Assembly (NCBI GenBank): GCA_035461525.1
Contig: DATHVD010000113.1
Location: 1-54,111 of the forward strand
DNA from: JAIBJN01 sp035461525
GTDB taxonomy: Bacteria; Actinomycetota; Thermoleophilia; Gaiellales; Gaiellaceae
Direction of reading: 5' to 3'
Length of the DNA: 54,111 nt
Below the pieces are notes generated by a model. The model saw nothing but the letters and a program-made list of their open reading frames with translations, searched no databases and had not been told where the DNA came from. Each line of letters begins with the position of its first letter. Position 1 is the stretch's first letter. Below, in pieces: positions 39,642 through 46,408 of the stretch. Both the position numbers and the translations under genes were made by a program.

Positions 39642-40850
39642 CTAGCCGACGAGGAGCCCTGTCGCGTACATGACGGCGAGGCCTGCGAAGAATCCGCCGA
39701 CGACGTGGCCCGAGGTGAGGCCGCCGGGGGCGCGCCGCGCGACGAAGCGCCCCACCTCGACGACGACCTGGAGCGCGGCGCCGGCTGCGACGGCGAAGAA
39801 CAGGACGGCGAGCACGTCGCTCGTCAGGTAGCCGCCGATCCAGGCGCCCGCGATCGTCGGAGCGCCCGCGACGAGCACGAGCACGGCAAGCCGGGAGAGG
39901 CTCGCCCGCCGTCCCCCCTCCGCGACGGGGGCGGCGATCCCGAGCCCCTCGGTGACGTTGTGCACCATGAACCCGACGATGAGGAAGGTTCCGAGCGTGA
40001 GCTCGCCGAGGGCGAACGAGGTTCCGATCGCGAGCCCCTCGCCGAGGTTGTGCACGCCGATCCCGACGGCGACGAGGAGGGCGAGGCCGAGCCCGCCGAG
40101 CGCACCGCCCCGGCCGGCGCCGCCTCGCCGGCCCAGCCGCCCCGCGAGGAACGCGAGGCCGAGGTAGCTCCCCGCCACGCCTACGAGGATGAGGCCGGGC
40201 CCTCCGAGTGCGCCGGGAAGGGCCGCCTGGAGCGCGAGCGCCTCGTCGAGCGCCTCGAGCGCGAGGAAGGCGAGCAGCCCGCCCGTGAGCGCCATGAAGG
40301 CGGCGAGCCACCGGGGAGACGCGCGCCGCAGCGAGGGGAGCCAGAGCAGGCCGAGCGCGACCGGCACGATCCCGACGAGGGCGCCGATGATCGCGTAGCC
40401 GAAGAAGCCCTCGACGCTCGGGCCCGGGGTCTCGACCGCCGCGGCGATCTCCTCCGTCGTCTGGATCCCGGTCGAGCTGGTCACGCCGACCGCGATCGGC
40501 TCGTCCTCGACCCAGTCGTACGGGACGACGATGGTGGCCGAGCGGAGGCGCGAGAGCGTCTCGGGGCCCTCGACCGAGAAGGGGACGATCGCGTCGTCCA
40601 CCGTGACGAGCGCGATCGTGATGTCCTCCGGCTGCGGGTTCGTGACCCGGATGCGGATCTCGCCCGGCTTGAACTCGACGCGGCGGACGTCGACCTCGTC
40701 CACCGGAGGCGGGCTCCGCCCGACGAGGTCGAGGAGCGAGCCCCCCTGCGACGAGAAGAGCGAGACGGCGCCGACGAGAAGGAGGATGGGGACGAGCACC
40801 CAGAGCCGGACGCGCGCCGGCTCCCGCTTCCCGGCGGCCCGGGCCTCCAC
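39642..40850 (-). CDS. ZIP-family metal transporter with an extracytoplasmic N-terminal domain
   Basis: This 402-residue transporter has one N-terminal anchor (VRLWVLVPILLLVGAVSL), a beta-rich extracytoplasmic domain (about residues 45-140), and then eight hydrophobic segments with the ZIP metal-binding helices GIGVHNLGEGLAIG and FMVHNVTEGLGI. ZIP proteins import Zn, Fe or Mn. The extra domain has an even strand pattern like a cupredoxin, but ligands are not obvious. The GTG start directly abuts the TAG of the multicopper oxidase gene with zero bases between, so oxidase and permease are made together, like a ferroxidase-permease pair. Confidence 0.88.
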   Translation of the reverse strand: MEARAAGKREPARVRLWVLVPILLLVGAVSLFSSQGGSLLDLVGRSPPPVDEVDVRRVEFKPGEIRIRVTNPQPEDITIALVTVDDAIVPFSVEGPETLSRLRSATIVVPYDWVEDEPIAVGVTSSTGIQTTEEIAAAVETPGPSVEGFFGYAIIGALVGIVPVALGLLWLPSLRRASPRWLAAFMALTGGLLAFLALEALDEALALQAALPGALGGPGLILVGVAGSYLGLAFLAGRLGRRGGAGRGGALGGLGLALLVAVGIGVHNLGEGLAIGTSFALGELTLGTFLIVGFMVHNVTEGLGIAAPVAEGGRRASLSRLAVLVLVAGAPTIAGAWIGGYLTSDVLAVLFFAVAAGAALQVVVEVGRFVARRAPGGLTSGHVVGGFFAGLAVMYATGLLVG

Positions 40851-41852
40851 CTAGTCGACCACCTCGAAGAAGCCCATCCAGCCGAGCTCGGCGAACTCGG
40901 ACTGGTGGGCGTGGAACATGAAGCGGCCCGTGTTGGCGAAGTCGATCTCGATGATCCCCCGCTCGCCCTGGCAGAGCATGACCGTGTCCGTGTACTCGAA
41001 CTGGTCGGTCGAGCCGGTGCGGTAGTAGCGGAAGAAGTCGCCGTGGAGGTGGAAGGAGTTGACGAGGTCGAACTCGGTCAGGTTGGCGAGGTAGATGCGC
41101 ACCGTCTGCGAGCGGCGCACGCGGATGGGATAGCGCGCGTAGTAGAACGCGGGGCCGTTGACGCCGTAGACGTTGTTCTCGCCGTCGCCGTCCGTGTCGA
41201 ACCCGTTCATGACCATGACCAGCTCCTGCGCGGGCGCGCGAGGCTCGGGCGGGTCGACGATGAAGGCACCGTAGAGGCCCTTGTGGATGTGCTTCTTGAG
41301 CGGGGTCGCGTGGCAGTGGTAGAGGTGCATCCCGTACGGGCGGGCCGGGAACTCGTAGACGAACTCCTCGCCTGTCCCGACGATCTCGAAGACGCCGTCC
41401 ATGTTGGACGGGTGGATGCCGTGGAAGTGGATCGTGTGCGGGTGCGCGCCGGCGTTCTGGAACTTCACGCGGAGGATGTCGTCCTCGGTGGCGCGGATCA
41501 CAGGGCCGGGCGCGGTGCCGTTGTACGTCCACGCCGGAAAGGTGACGCCGCGGGCGACCTCGATGTCGACGTCGCGGGCGACGAGCTCGTACTCGCGGAT
41601 GCGACCGGGGCTGTGCGGCAGGGCGGGCGGCGGGTACGTGAGCGCGTCGAGGTCGTCCGGCCCGCCGGGGGCGGGGACCTCCTCGCCGATCATCGCGGCG
41701 TGCCCGGCGGGCCCGGCCTGGGCGCCGAGGTGGGCTGCCTCGGGCTCCTTGCGGCCGGCGAGGGCGAGCCCCGCGAAGGGGACGGAAGCCACGACCGGCG
41801 CCGCGCCGACGATCAACTGCCGGCGTGTGACTCCACGACCAGGCTTAGACAT
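40851..41852 (-). CDS. Tat-exported two-domain multicopper oxidase
   Basis: This 333-residue oxidase has a twin-arginine signal (TRRQLIVGAAPVVASVPFAG, residues 9-28). Copper motifs are HTIHFHGIHP, HLYHCHATPLKKHIHKGLYG, NSFHLHGDFF and FMFHAHQSEFAELGWMGFFEV. The arrangement is that of small (two-domain) multicopper oxidases and nitrite-reductase-like proteins. Its partner downstream is a ZIP transporter, suggesting Fe(II) or Mn(II) oxidation linked to uptake (inferred). A perfect 14-bp palindrome covers the start codon, and a TAGGAT box 6 nt upstream gives a leaderless message. Confidence 0.92.
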   Translation of the reverse strand: MSKPGRGVTRRQLIVGAAPVVASVPFAGLALAGRKEPEAAHLGAQAGPAGHAAMIGEEVPAPGGPDDLDALTYPPPALPHSPGRIREYELVARDVDIEVARGVTFPAWTYNGTAPGPVIRATEDDILRVKFQNAGAHPHTIHFHGIHPSNMDGVFEIVGTGEEFVYEFPARPYGMHLYHCHATPLKKHIHKGLYGAFIVDPPEPRAPAQELVMVMNGFDTDGDGENNVYGVNGPAFYYARYPIRVRRSQTVRIYLANLTEFDLVNSFHLHGDFFRYYRTGSTDQFEYTDTVMLCQGERGIIEIDFANTGRFMFHAHQSEFAELGWMGFFEVVD

Positions 41853-41887
41853 GTCTAAATCCTAGTTTCGAGGGGCCGTGGGCGCAA
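41845..41887 (-). promoter_or_regulatory. Promoter and palindromic operator of the oxidase/ZIP operon
   Basis: On the minus strand TTGCGC (plus 41882-41887), a 17-nt spacer and TAGGAT (plus 41859-41864) precede the ATG at 41852. TTAGACATGTCTAA (41845-41858) is a perfect palindrome that includes the start codon. Its TTAG half-sites resemble those of DtxR/MntR-type metal regulators, so iron- or manganese-dependent repression is a reasonable inference. Confidence 0.65.
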
Positions 41888-41971
41888 GCGCCGTGGCGGA
41901 GCCCGTTCGTTTGCGCCGGGCGGGGTTCGGGGACGGGCTAGCCTACGACCGGCGCCAGGTGCCACTCCGAC

Positions 41972-42592
41972 GTGAAGATCACCTTCTGCGACGAGACAAG
42001 CCTCGGCTTCGGCTGGATCGCCTCCGAGCCGGCCCTGCTCGAGCGGGCCTCCCACGCCGTCCGCGCCGACGGGCGGGTCTGGCTCGTCGATCCCGTCGAC
42101 GGCCCGGACGTGGTCGAGCGCGTGCGTGCGCTCGGCGAGCCCACAGGCGTGCTCCAGCTTGTCGATCGCCATCCGCGCGACGGCGAGGCGCTCGCCGAGC
42201 GGCTCGGCGTCCCGTTCCACCGGCTCCCGTTCGGCGGCGTCGAGGGCGCGCCCTTCGAGCCGATCCGCGTCCTCGACGTGCCCGGCTGGCGCGAGGTCGC
42301 CCTCTGGTGGCCGTCCGAGCGCGTGCTCGTCTGCACCGAGGCGCTCGGTACCGTCTCCTACTTCCGCGGGCCGGGCGAGGCGCTCGCGGTCCACCCGTCC
42401 CTGCGCCTCTACCAGCCGAAGGCCCTCCGGGACCTGGCCCGGAACCTGACGCCGGAGCACGTCCTCGTCGGCCACGGCGAAGGGCTGCACGGCCCGGAGG
42501 CGGCGCCCGCGCTCGCGGCCGCCGTCGGGCGCGCCCGTCGCAACGCGCCGCGCTGGCTCGTCCACCAGATCCGAGGGAGGCTGCGCCGTTGA
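41972..42592 (+). CDS. Metallo-beta-lactamase-fold-like protein lacking the metal motif
   Basis: This 206-residue protein follows the strand order of MBL-fold hydrolases: VWLVDPVDGPDVV, TGVLQLVDRHPRD, VLVCTEALGTVSYF, EHVLVGHGEGLHG. The HxHxDH zinc motif is absent, reduced to RHPRDGE, so it is unlikely to be a normal zinc hydrolase. Start GTG 41972 is chosen for the N-terminal strand KITFCDETSLGFGW. It overlaps the peroxiredoxin-like gene by 4 nt (TTGA) and probably works with it. Confidence 0.75.
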   Translation: MKITFCDETSLGFGWIASEPALLERASHAVRADGRVWLVDPVDGPDVVERVRALGEPTGVLQLVDRHPRDGEALAERLGVPFHRLPFGGVEGAPFEPIRVLDVPGWREVALWWPSERVLVCTEALGTVSYFRGPGEALAVHPSLRLYQPKALRDLARNLTPEHVLVGHGEGLHGPEAAPALAAAVGRARRNAPRWLVHQIRGRLRR

Positions 42593-43383
42593 GAAATGAT
42601 CTCGCACCCGGAAACCCGTTCCCCGACCTGCGCCTGCCCGAGCACACCGGCCGGGAGCTCTCGCTCTCGGAGATCGCCGGCGGGCAGCCACTCGTCCTCG
42701 CGTTCGTCCGCGGCTGGTGGTGCCCGAAGGAGCAGGTGCGGCTCCGGAACCTCGTCGCCCTTCAGGACGAGATCCAGCGCGAATACGGGCGCCTCGCCGC
42801 CGTCACCGTGGACGAGCCCTACGTCAACGGGGCCTTCCGCGCCGGGCTGGGCGCCACCTTCCCCTTCCTGTCCGACACGGGCCGCGAGGTTGCGGAGGAG
42901 CTCGACCTCCGCGAGCTCACCGACGAGCTCCACCGGCCCTTCCTGCCGACCACCTTCGTCCTCGACTCCCAGCTCTCGATTCGCGGCGTCTGGACCGGCT
43001 TCTGGTTCTGGGGCAACCCGACCCCGGACGAGCTCCGGCTCGCGCTCCGGGGGATCGTGCGCGCGGAGCAGCCGAGCTTCGACCCGCACCGGACCTGGCG
43101 CGAGCTCGGGGGCGCGGCCCCCGCGGGCGCCGGCGTCGACGCGCCGGTCGTCTGGATCCGCGAGGACTCGCGCGGGAACGAGCTCTGGCGCGGCGCGCAC
43201 CATGGCGAGATTCCGGAGGTGGGCGCCGAGCTGGGGCGCTCGTCCGTGGACGGGCGCCCCTGGGTCGTCCGCCGGATCGAGCGCGACGGCGGCCGGACGG
43301 CCGTCCACGTGAGCAAGGAGGGCCAGACGGGCGACCCGCGCCTCGTCAAGCACCGGCTGACGGTGCCGCCGCGCGTGCCCTAG
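42589..43383 (+). CDS. Peroxiredoxin-like (AhpC/TSA fold) protein with a C-terminal extension
   Basis: This 264-residue protein has a thioredoxin-fold domain (residues 1-170) with the peroxidatic-position cysteine C45 in RGWWCPKEQVRL. The extra ~90 C-terminal residues (VVWIREDSRGNELWRGAHHG, then VRRIERDGGRTAVHVSK) form a separate small domain I do not recognise. The start TTG 42589 overlaps the TGA of the upstream gene; no ATG or GTG is in frame near it. It likely reduces peroxides, though the lack of the PxxxTxxC motif is a caution. It ends in a CTAG shared with the convergent hydrolase gene. Confidence 0.8.
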   Translation: MRNDLAPGNPFPDLRLPEHTGRELSLSEIAGGQPLVLAFVRGWWCPKEQVRLRNLVALQDEIQREYGRLAAVTVDEPYVNGAFRAGLGATFPFLSDTGREVAEELDLRELTDELHRPFLPTTFVLDSQLSIRGVWTGFWFWGNPTPDELRLALRGIVRAEQPSFDPHRTWRELGGAAPAGAGVDAPVVWIREDSRGNELWRGAHHGEIPEVGAELGRSSVDGRPWVVRRIERDGGRTAVHVSKEGQTGDPRLVKHRLTVPPRVP

Positions 43384-44618
43384 GAGGCCAGCCGCTCGAT
43401 CGTCCTCGCCGCGAGCCGGTCGAGCGCCCGCACGGACATCTCGAGGTCCTCGGGCCGCGTGTCCTCGACCTTCGTGTGCGACAGGCCGCGCAGGCTCTGG
43501 ACGAAGAGCATCACGGTCGGCACGCCCGCACGGGCGACCTCCGCGGCGTCGTGGAGCGGCCCGCTCGGGAGGCGGTGCGAACGGCCGGCGACCTCCTTCA
43601 CGGCCTCGTCGGCGAGCTCGATCAGCGACTCGTCGAAGAGGATCGGGTCGATGCTCCAGACGCGCCTCCACTCCACCTCGACGTTCTCCTCGCGCGCGAA
43701 GCGCGCGGCCGCCGCCTTCGCCTCGGCCAGCATCGCCGCGAGCTTCCCGGGATCGAGGTGGCGCTGGTCGAGGAGCACCGTCGCGGTCTCGACCACCGAG
43801 GTGACGATGCCGGGCTTCGTGACGCAGCTGCCCATCGTGCAGACGGCGCCCTCGCCGGCCCGCGCTGCGATGGGGCGGATCTCGAGCGCGAGCTTCGCGG
43901 CGGCGGCCAGGGCGTCCCGGCGGGCGTCCATGGGCGTCGAGCCCGCGTGCGCTGCCTGCCCCCGGAAGGTGATCTCGTGGCGCTCGACGCCGAAGGTGCC
44001 GAGCACGACCCCGACCGGGAGGCCGAGCGACTCGAGGACGGGCCCCTGCTCGATGTGCAGCTCGAGGTACGCGGCGGCGCCCTCGAGCTGCCGGCGTGCC
44101 TCGAGCGCGCGGTCGAGGTCGACGCCGTGCTCGCGCAGGGCGTCCTCCCAGCGGATCCCGTCGGCGTCCGTCCGGGCGCGGATCTCGTCCTGGTCCTCCA
44201 TCGTCCCGGACGCGGCGCTCGAGCCGAAGAGGGAGCGGCCGAAGCGGGCGCCCTCCTCGTCGGCCCAGCTCACGAGCCGGACGGTGACGGGCGGCGCGCC
44301 CTCCTCGGCGATCCGGCGGAGGACCTCGACGGCGGCGAGGACGTTGAGCGAGCCGTCGAGCCAGCCGCCGTTTGGGACGGAGTCCATGTGCCCGCCGATC
44401 ACGAGCGCCCGCTCGGAGCCACCGCGAAGCGTGAACCACTGGTTGCCGGCCTCGTCCGTCTCCTCCTCGACGCCGAGCGGGGCCAGCTTCGCCGAGAGCC
44501 ACTCCTTGGCTTTCGTCCACGTGTCCGTCCACGCGACGCGCTGCGCCCCGTCCTCGTTCCCGGTCAGCTCACGGAGCTCCCGGAGCTCGTCCACCGTGCG
44601 GCCTGGTTCGAGCGGCAC
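43380..44618 (-). CDS. M20-family Zn-dependent amidohydrolase (allantoate amidohydrolase/carbamoylase type)
   Basis: This 412-residue enzyme of the AllC/beta-ureidopropionase/N-carbamoylase group hydrolyses ureido compounds. Metal ligands are seen in GGHMDSVPNGGWLDGSLNVL (His and Asp), WADEEGARF (Glu) and LELHIEQGPVLE (His), with the late His in GLSHTKVEDT. The dimerisation lid lies around residues 215-330. Allantoate use would fit purine breakdown and the molybdenum hydroxylase at 827, but they are 40 kb apart. A TAGATT box lies 6 nt before GTG 44618, so the message is probably leaderless. Confidence 0.9.
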   Translation of the reverse strand: MPLEPGRTVDELRELRELTGNEDGAQRVAWTDTWTKAKEWLSAKLAPLGVEEETDEAGNQWFTLRGGSERALVIGGHMDSVPNGGWLDGSLNVLAAVEVLRRIAEEGAPPVTVRLVSWADEEGARFGRSLFGSSAASGTMEDQDEIRARTDADGIRWEDALREHGVDLDRALEARRQLEGAAAYLELHIEQGPVLESLGLPVGVVLGTFGVERHEITFRGQAAHAGSTPMDARRDALAAAAKLALEIRPIAARAGEGAVCTMGSCVTKPGIVTSVVETATVLLDQRHLDPGKLAAMLAEAKAAAARFAREENVEVEWRRVWSIDPILFDESLIELADEAVKEVAGRSHRLPSGPLHDAAEVARAGVPTVMLFVQSLRGLSHTKVEDTRPEDLEMSVRALDRLAARTIERLAS

Positions 44619-44624
44619 GAGGGG

Positions 44625-44636
44625 AATCTATAGAGT
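44625..44636. promoter_or_regulatory. Back-to-back -10 boxes of the amidohydrolase and the 40-residue protein
   Basis: Minus-strand TAGATT (plus 44625-44630) and plus-strand TAGAGT (44631-44636) touch each other. They lie 6 nt from GTG 44618 and 8 nt from ATG 44645, so two leaderless transcripts would leave from one 12-bp block. Confidence 0.45.
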
Positions 44637-44644
44637 CACACGCG

Positions 44645-44767
44645 ATGGGACGAGGCTCGAGAGCGATCAGGCGCTGGAAGAACGACCGGCAGCGCAAGAA
44701 GAAGGAGCGCGAGAAGCGCCACACAGCCGAGGCGGGGGCGGCGCGCGGGAAGTCGAAGCCGGCGTGA
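44645..44767 (+). CDS. Small, very basic protein (40 residues)
   Basis: The ORF reads MGRGSRAIRRWKNDRQ, then RKKKEREKRHTAEAGAARGKSKPA, almost half Lys/Arg. It has no hydrophobic segment and looks like a nucleic-acid- or ribosome-associated peptide. I recall similar tiny ORFs in other actinobacteria, without a known role. The ATG has a -10 box 8 nt upstream, and the stop overlaps the next gene start (GTGA), which supports it being translated. Confidence 0.72.
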   Translation: MGRGSRAIRRWKNDRQRKKKEREKRHTAEAGAARGKSKPA

Positions 44768-45153
44768 GCCTGGTCACTGCGGTCCACCTCTACGTCACCG
44801 ACCTCGACCGCTCGCTCGACTGGTACACGCGCCTGCTCGGCCGGGGACCGGCCGCGGCCTACGACGAGGGGGAGAACGCCCACAGCGCGTTCTTCGTCCT
44901 CGAGGGCCAGACCTTCCTCGTCCTCACGTGGGATCCCGAGCGCGGGCGCGAGAGCGGCGGCAGCGCCAGGCTCGAGCTCGCCGTCGGCGACCTCGCGGAG
45001 GAGATCGCGCGCCTCGAGCGCCAGGGCATCGAGGGCGGCCGCGTGACGGGGACGCGGTTCGGCACCGAGGTCTACGACCTCGCCGACCCGGACGGGCATC
45101 TCCTGCGGGTGGGGCCGCCCTGGACGCTGCACGCGATCGAGGGCGCCGTTTGA
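44764..45153 (+). CDS. VOC-superfamily (glyoxalase/bleomycin-resistance-like) protein
   Basis: This 129-residue protein has the paired beta-alpha-beta-beta-beta units of the vicinal oxygen chelate fold: VHLYVTDLDRSLDWYTRLLG, then FFVLEGQTFLVLTW, then ARLELAVGDLAEEIARLE and VYDLADPDGHLLRVG. The metal-ligand His/Glu set is partly present (VHLYV, DPDGHLL). Function could be isomerase, dioxygenase or binding. The GTG start overlaps the stop of the 40-residue gene by 4 nt, which fixes it. Confidence 0.88.
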   Translation: MSLVTAVHLYVTDLDRSLDWYTRLLGRGPAAAYDEGENAHSAFFVLEGQTFLVLTWDPERGRESGGSARLELAVGDLAEEIARLERQGIEGGRVTGTRFGTEVYDLADPDGHLLRVGPPWTLHAIEGAV

Positions 45154-45184
45154 CGTCGGCCCGTTCCCGGGCACGTTCCTAGCC

Positions 45185-46063
45185 CTGTCCCGTCCCTTCC
45201 TCCTCATCAACCCGCGCTCCGGCTCCGGCTCGCCGACGGCCGAGGAGCTCGCCGCCGAGGCCGAGCACGTCGGGGTCGACGCGCGCCTGCTCGAGCCCGG
45301 CGACGACGTCGAAGAGATCGTGGGCGCCGCCGCAGAGGCCGGAGCGGAGGCCCTCGGCGCCGCCGGCGGCGACGGCTCCCTCGGCCCCGTCGCCGGGGTC
45401 GCCCTCGAGCGCGACCTGCCCTTCGTCTGCGTCCCCTTCGGGACGCGGAACCACTTCGCCCGCGACCTCGGGCTCGACGCGGACGATCCCCTGGCGGCGC
45501 TGGGCGCCTTCCGGAACGGCCGGGAGCAACGCGTGGATGCCGCGACGGTCGACGGCCGCGTCTTCCTCAACAACGTCTCCCTCGGAATCTACGCGAGCTT
45601 CGTCCACGACCCCGAGCGGAAGACGCGCAACCGCCTGGTCGCGTTCCTGCGCATGGCGCCCGCCGCTCTCGGCCGCTCGCGCCGGCCGCTCGCCCTCGCC
45701 TTCGACGTCGACGGGAAGCGCGAGGAGCGCCTCGCCCTCGTCGCCCTCGTGGCGAGCAACGACTACGGCGGCGGCTCCTTCTCGGAGCTGGGCGAGCGGG
45801 AGAGGCTGGACGAGGGCCTGCTCCACGTCTACGTCATCGAGGCGGTGGGGCGGAGGGCGCTCCTCGGCCTGCTCGCCCGAGCCGCTCTGGGCAGGTCCGA
45901 GGACGCGGAGGGCCTGGTCGAGCGCGCCGCTCCGCGGCTGACCGTCTCCTCGCCCCGGCCGCGCCTCCACGCCGCCCTCGACGGCGAGGCGGTCGTCCTG
46001 CGGCCGCCGCTCGAGTTCGAGCTCAGGCCGCGCGCGCTGCGGGTTCTCGTCCCGCCGGCCTGA
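45185..46063 (+). CDS. Diacylglycerol kinase-like (DAGK_cat) lipid kinase
   Basis: This 292-residue protein carries LLINPRSGSG at the N terminus, the glycine loop AAGGDGSLGPVAG (normally GGDGT), and PFGTRNHFARDLG, the hallmark set of the diacylglycerol/sphingosine kinase catalytic domain. The second half is the beta-rich domain. In frame there is no ATG, GTG or TTG before the essential first strand; CTG 45185 is the best candidate and GTG 45320 would cut off the domain. Its 3' end overlaps the convergent DUF192 gene by 41 nt. Confidence 0.83.
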   Translation: MSRPFLLINPRSGSGSPTAEELAAEAEHVGVDARLLEPGDDVEEIVGAAAEAGAEALGAAGGDGSLGPVAGVALERDLPFVCVPFGTRNHFARDLGLDADDPLAALGAFRNGREQRVDAATVDGRVFLNNVSLGIYASFVHDPERKTRNRLVAFLRMAPAALGRSRRPLALAFDVDGKREERLALVALVASNDYGGGSFSELGERERLDEGLLHVYVIEAVGRRALLGLLARAALGRSEDAEGLVERAAPRLTVSSPRPRLHAALDGEAVVLRPPLEFELRPRALRVLVPPA

Positions 46064-46394
46064 CGGCCAGGCGGTCGCCCGCGGCCAGCCCAACGCGGGC
46101 GGCCTCGCCCGCGGGCAGCTCGAGCACCTCCCGCGCGCCGCGGCAGCCGGCAAGCCGCCAGGGAGCGAGGCCGGGCACGACCTTCAGAACCCGCTGCTCC
46201 CCGTCGAGGAAGACCGCGTCGATCGGGAAGCGCATGAACCACATGTGGATCGAGGACGCGGGGCGAAGGAGGAGTCCTTCGCCCCGCGCGAGGCCTGCAC
46301 GCCCCAGGAGGCCGCGCATGCGGGCGAGCGGCGTCTCCGCGAGGAGACACCGCTCGCACACCAGGCTGCCGTCCTGACGCTCGAGGGAGATCAT
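46023..46394 (-). CDS. DUF192 family protein
   Basis: This 123-residue protein carries the DUF192 hallmark SSIHMWFMRFPIDAVFLD and the following VLKVVPGLAPWRLAGCRGAREVLELPAG. The family is a small beta barrel of unknown role, often secreted; here no signal peptide is seen, and the N terminus has the pair CERC. The ATG at 46394 lies 14 nt after the stop of the M15-like gene, so the two form an operon. The gene runs 41 nt into the end of the lipid-kinase-like gene on the other strand. Confidence 0.88.
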   Translation of the reverse strand: MISLERQDGSLVCERCLLAETPLARMRGLLGRAGLARGEGLLLRPASSIHMWFMRFPIDAVFLDGEQRVLKVVPGLAPWRLAGCRGAREVLELPAGEAARVGLAAGDRLAVRPAGREPAARAA

Positions 46395-46408
46395 GCCGTC
46401 GGCCGTTC

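Noticed and set aside
45150..45182. TTGACG before the lipid kinase-like gene as a promoter or TTG start
   Set aside because: The TTG frame stops at 45180-45182, and no -10 hexamer exists at the right distance, so neither reading is supported.
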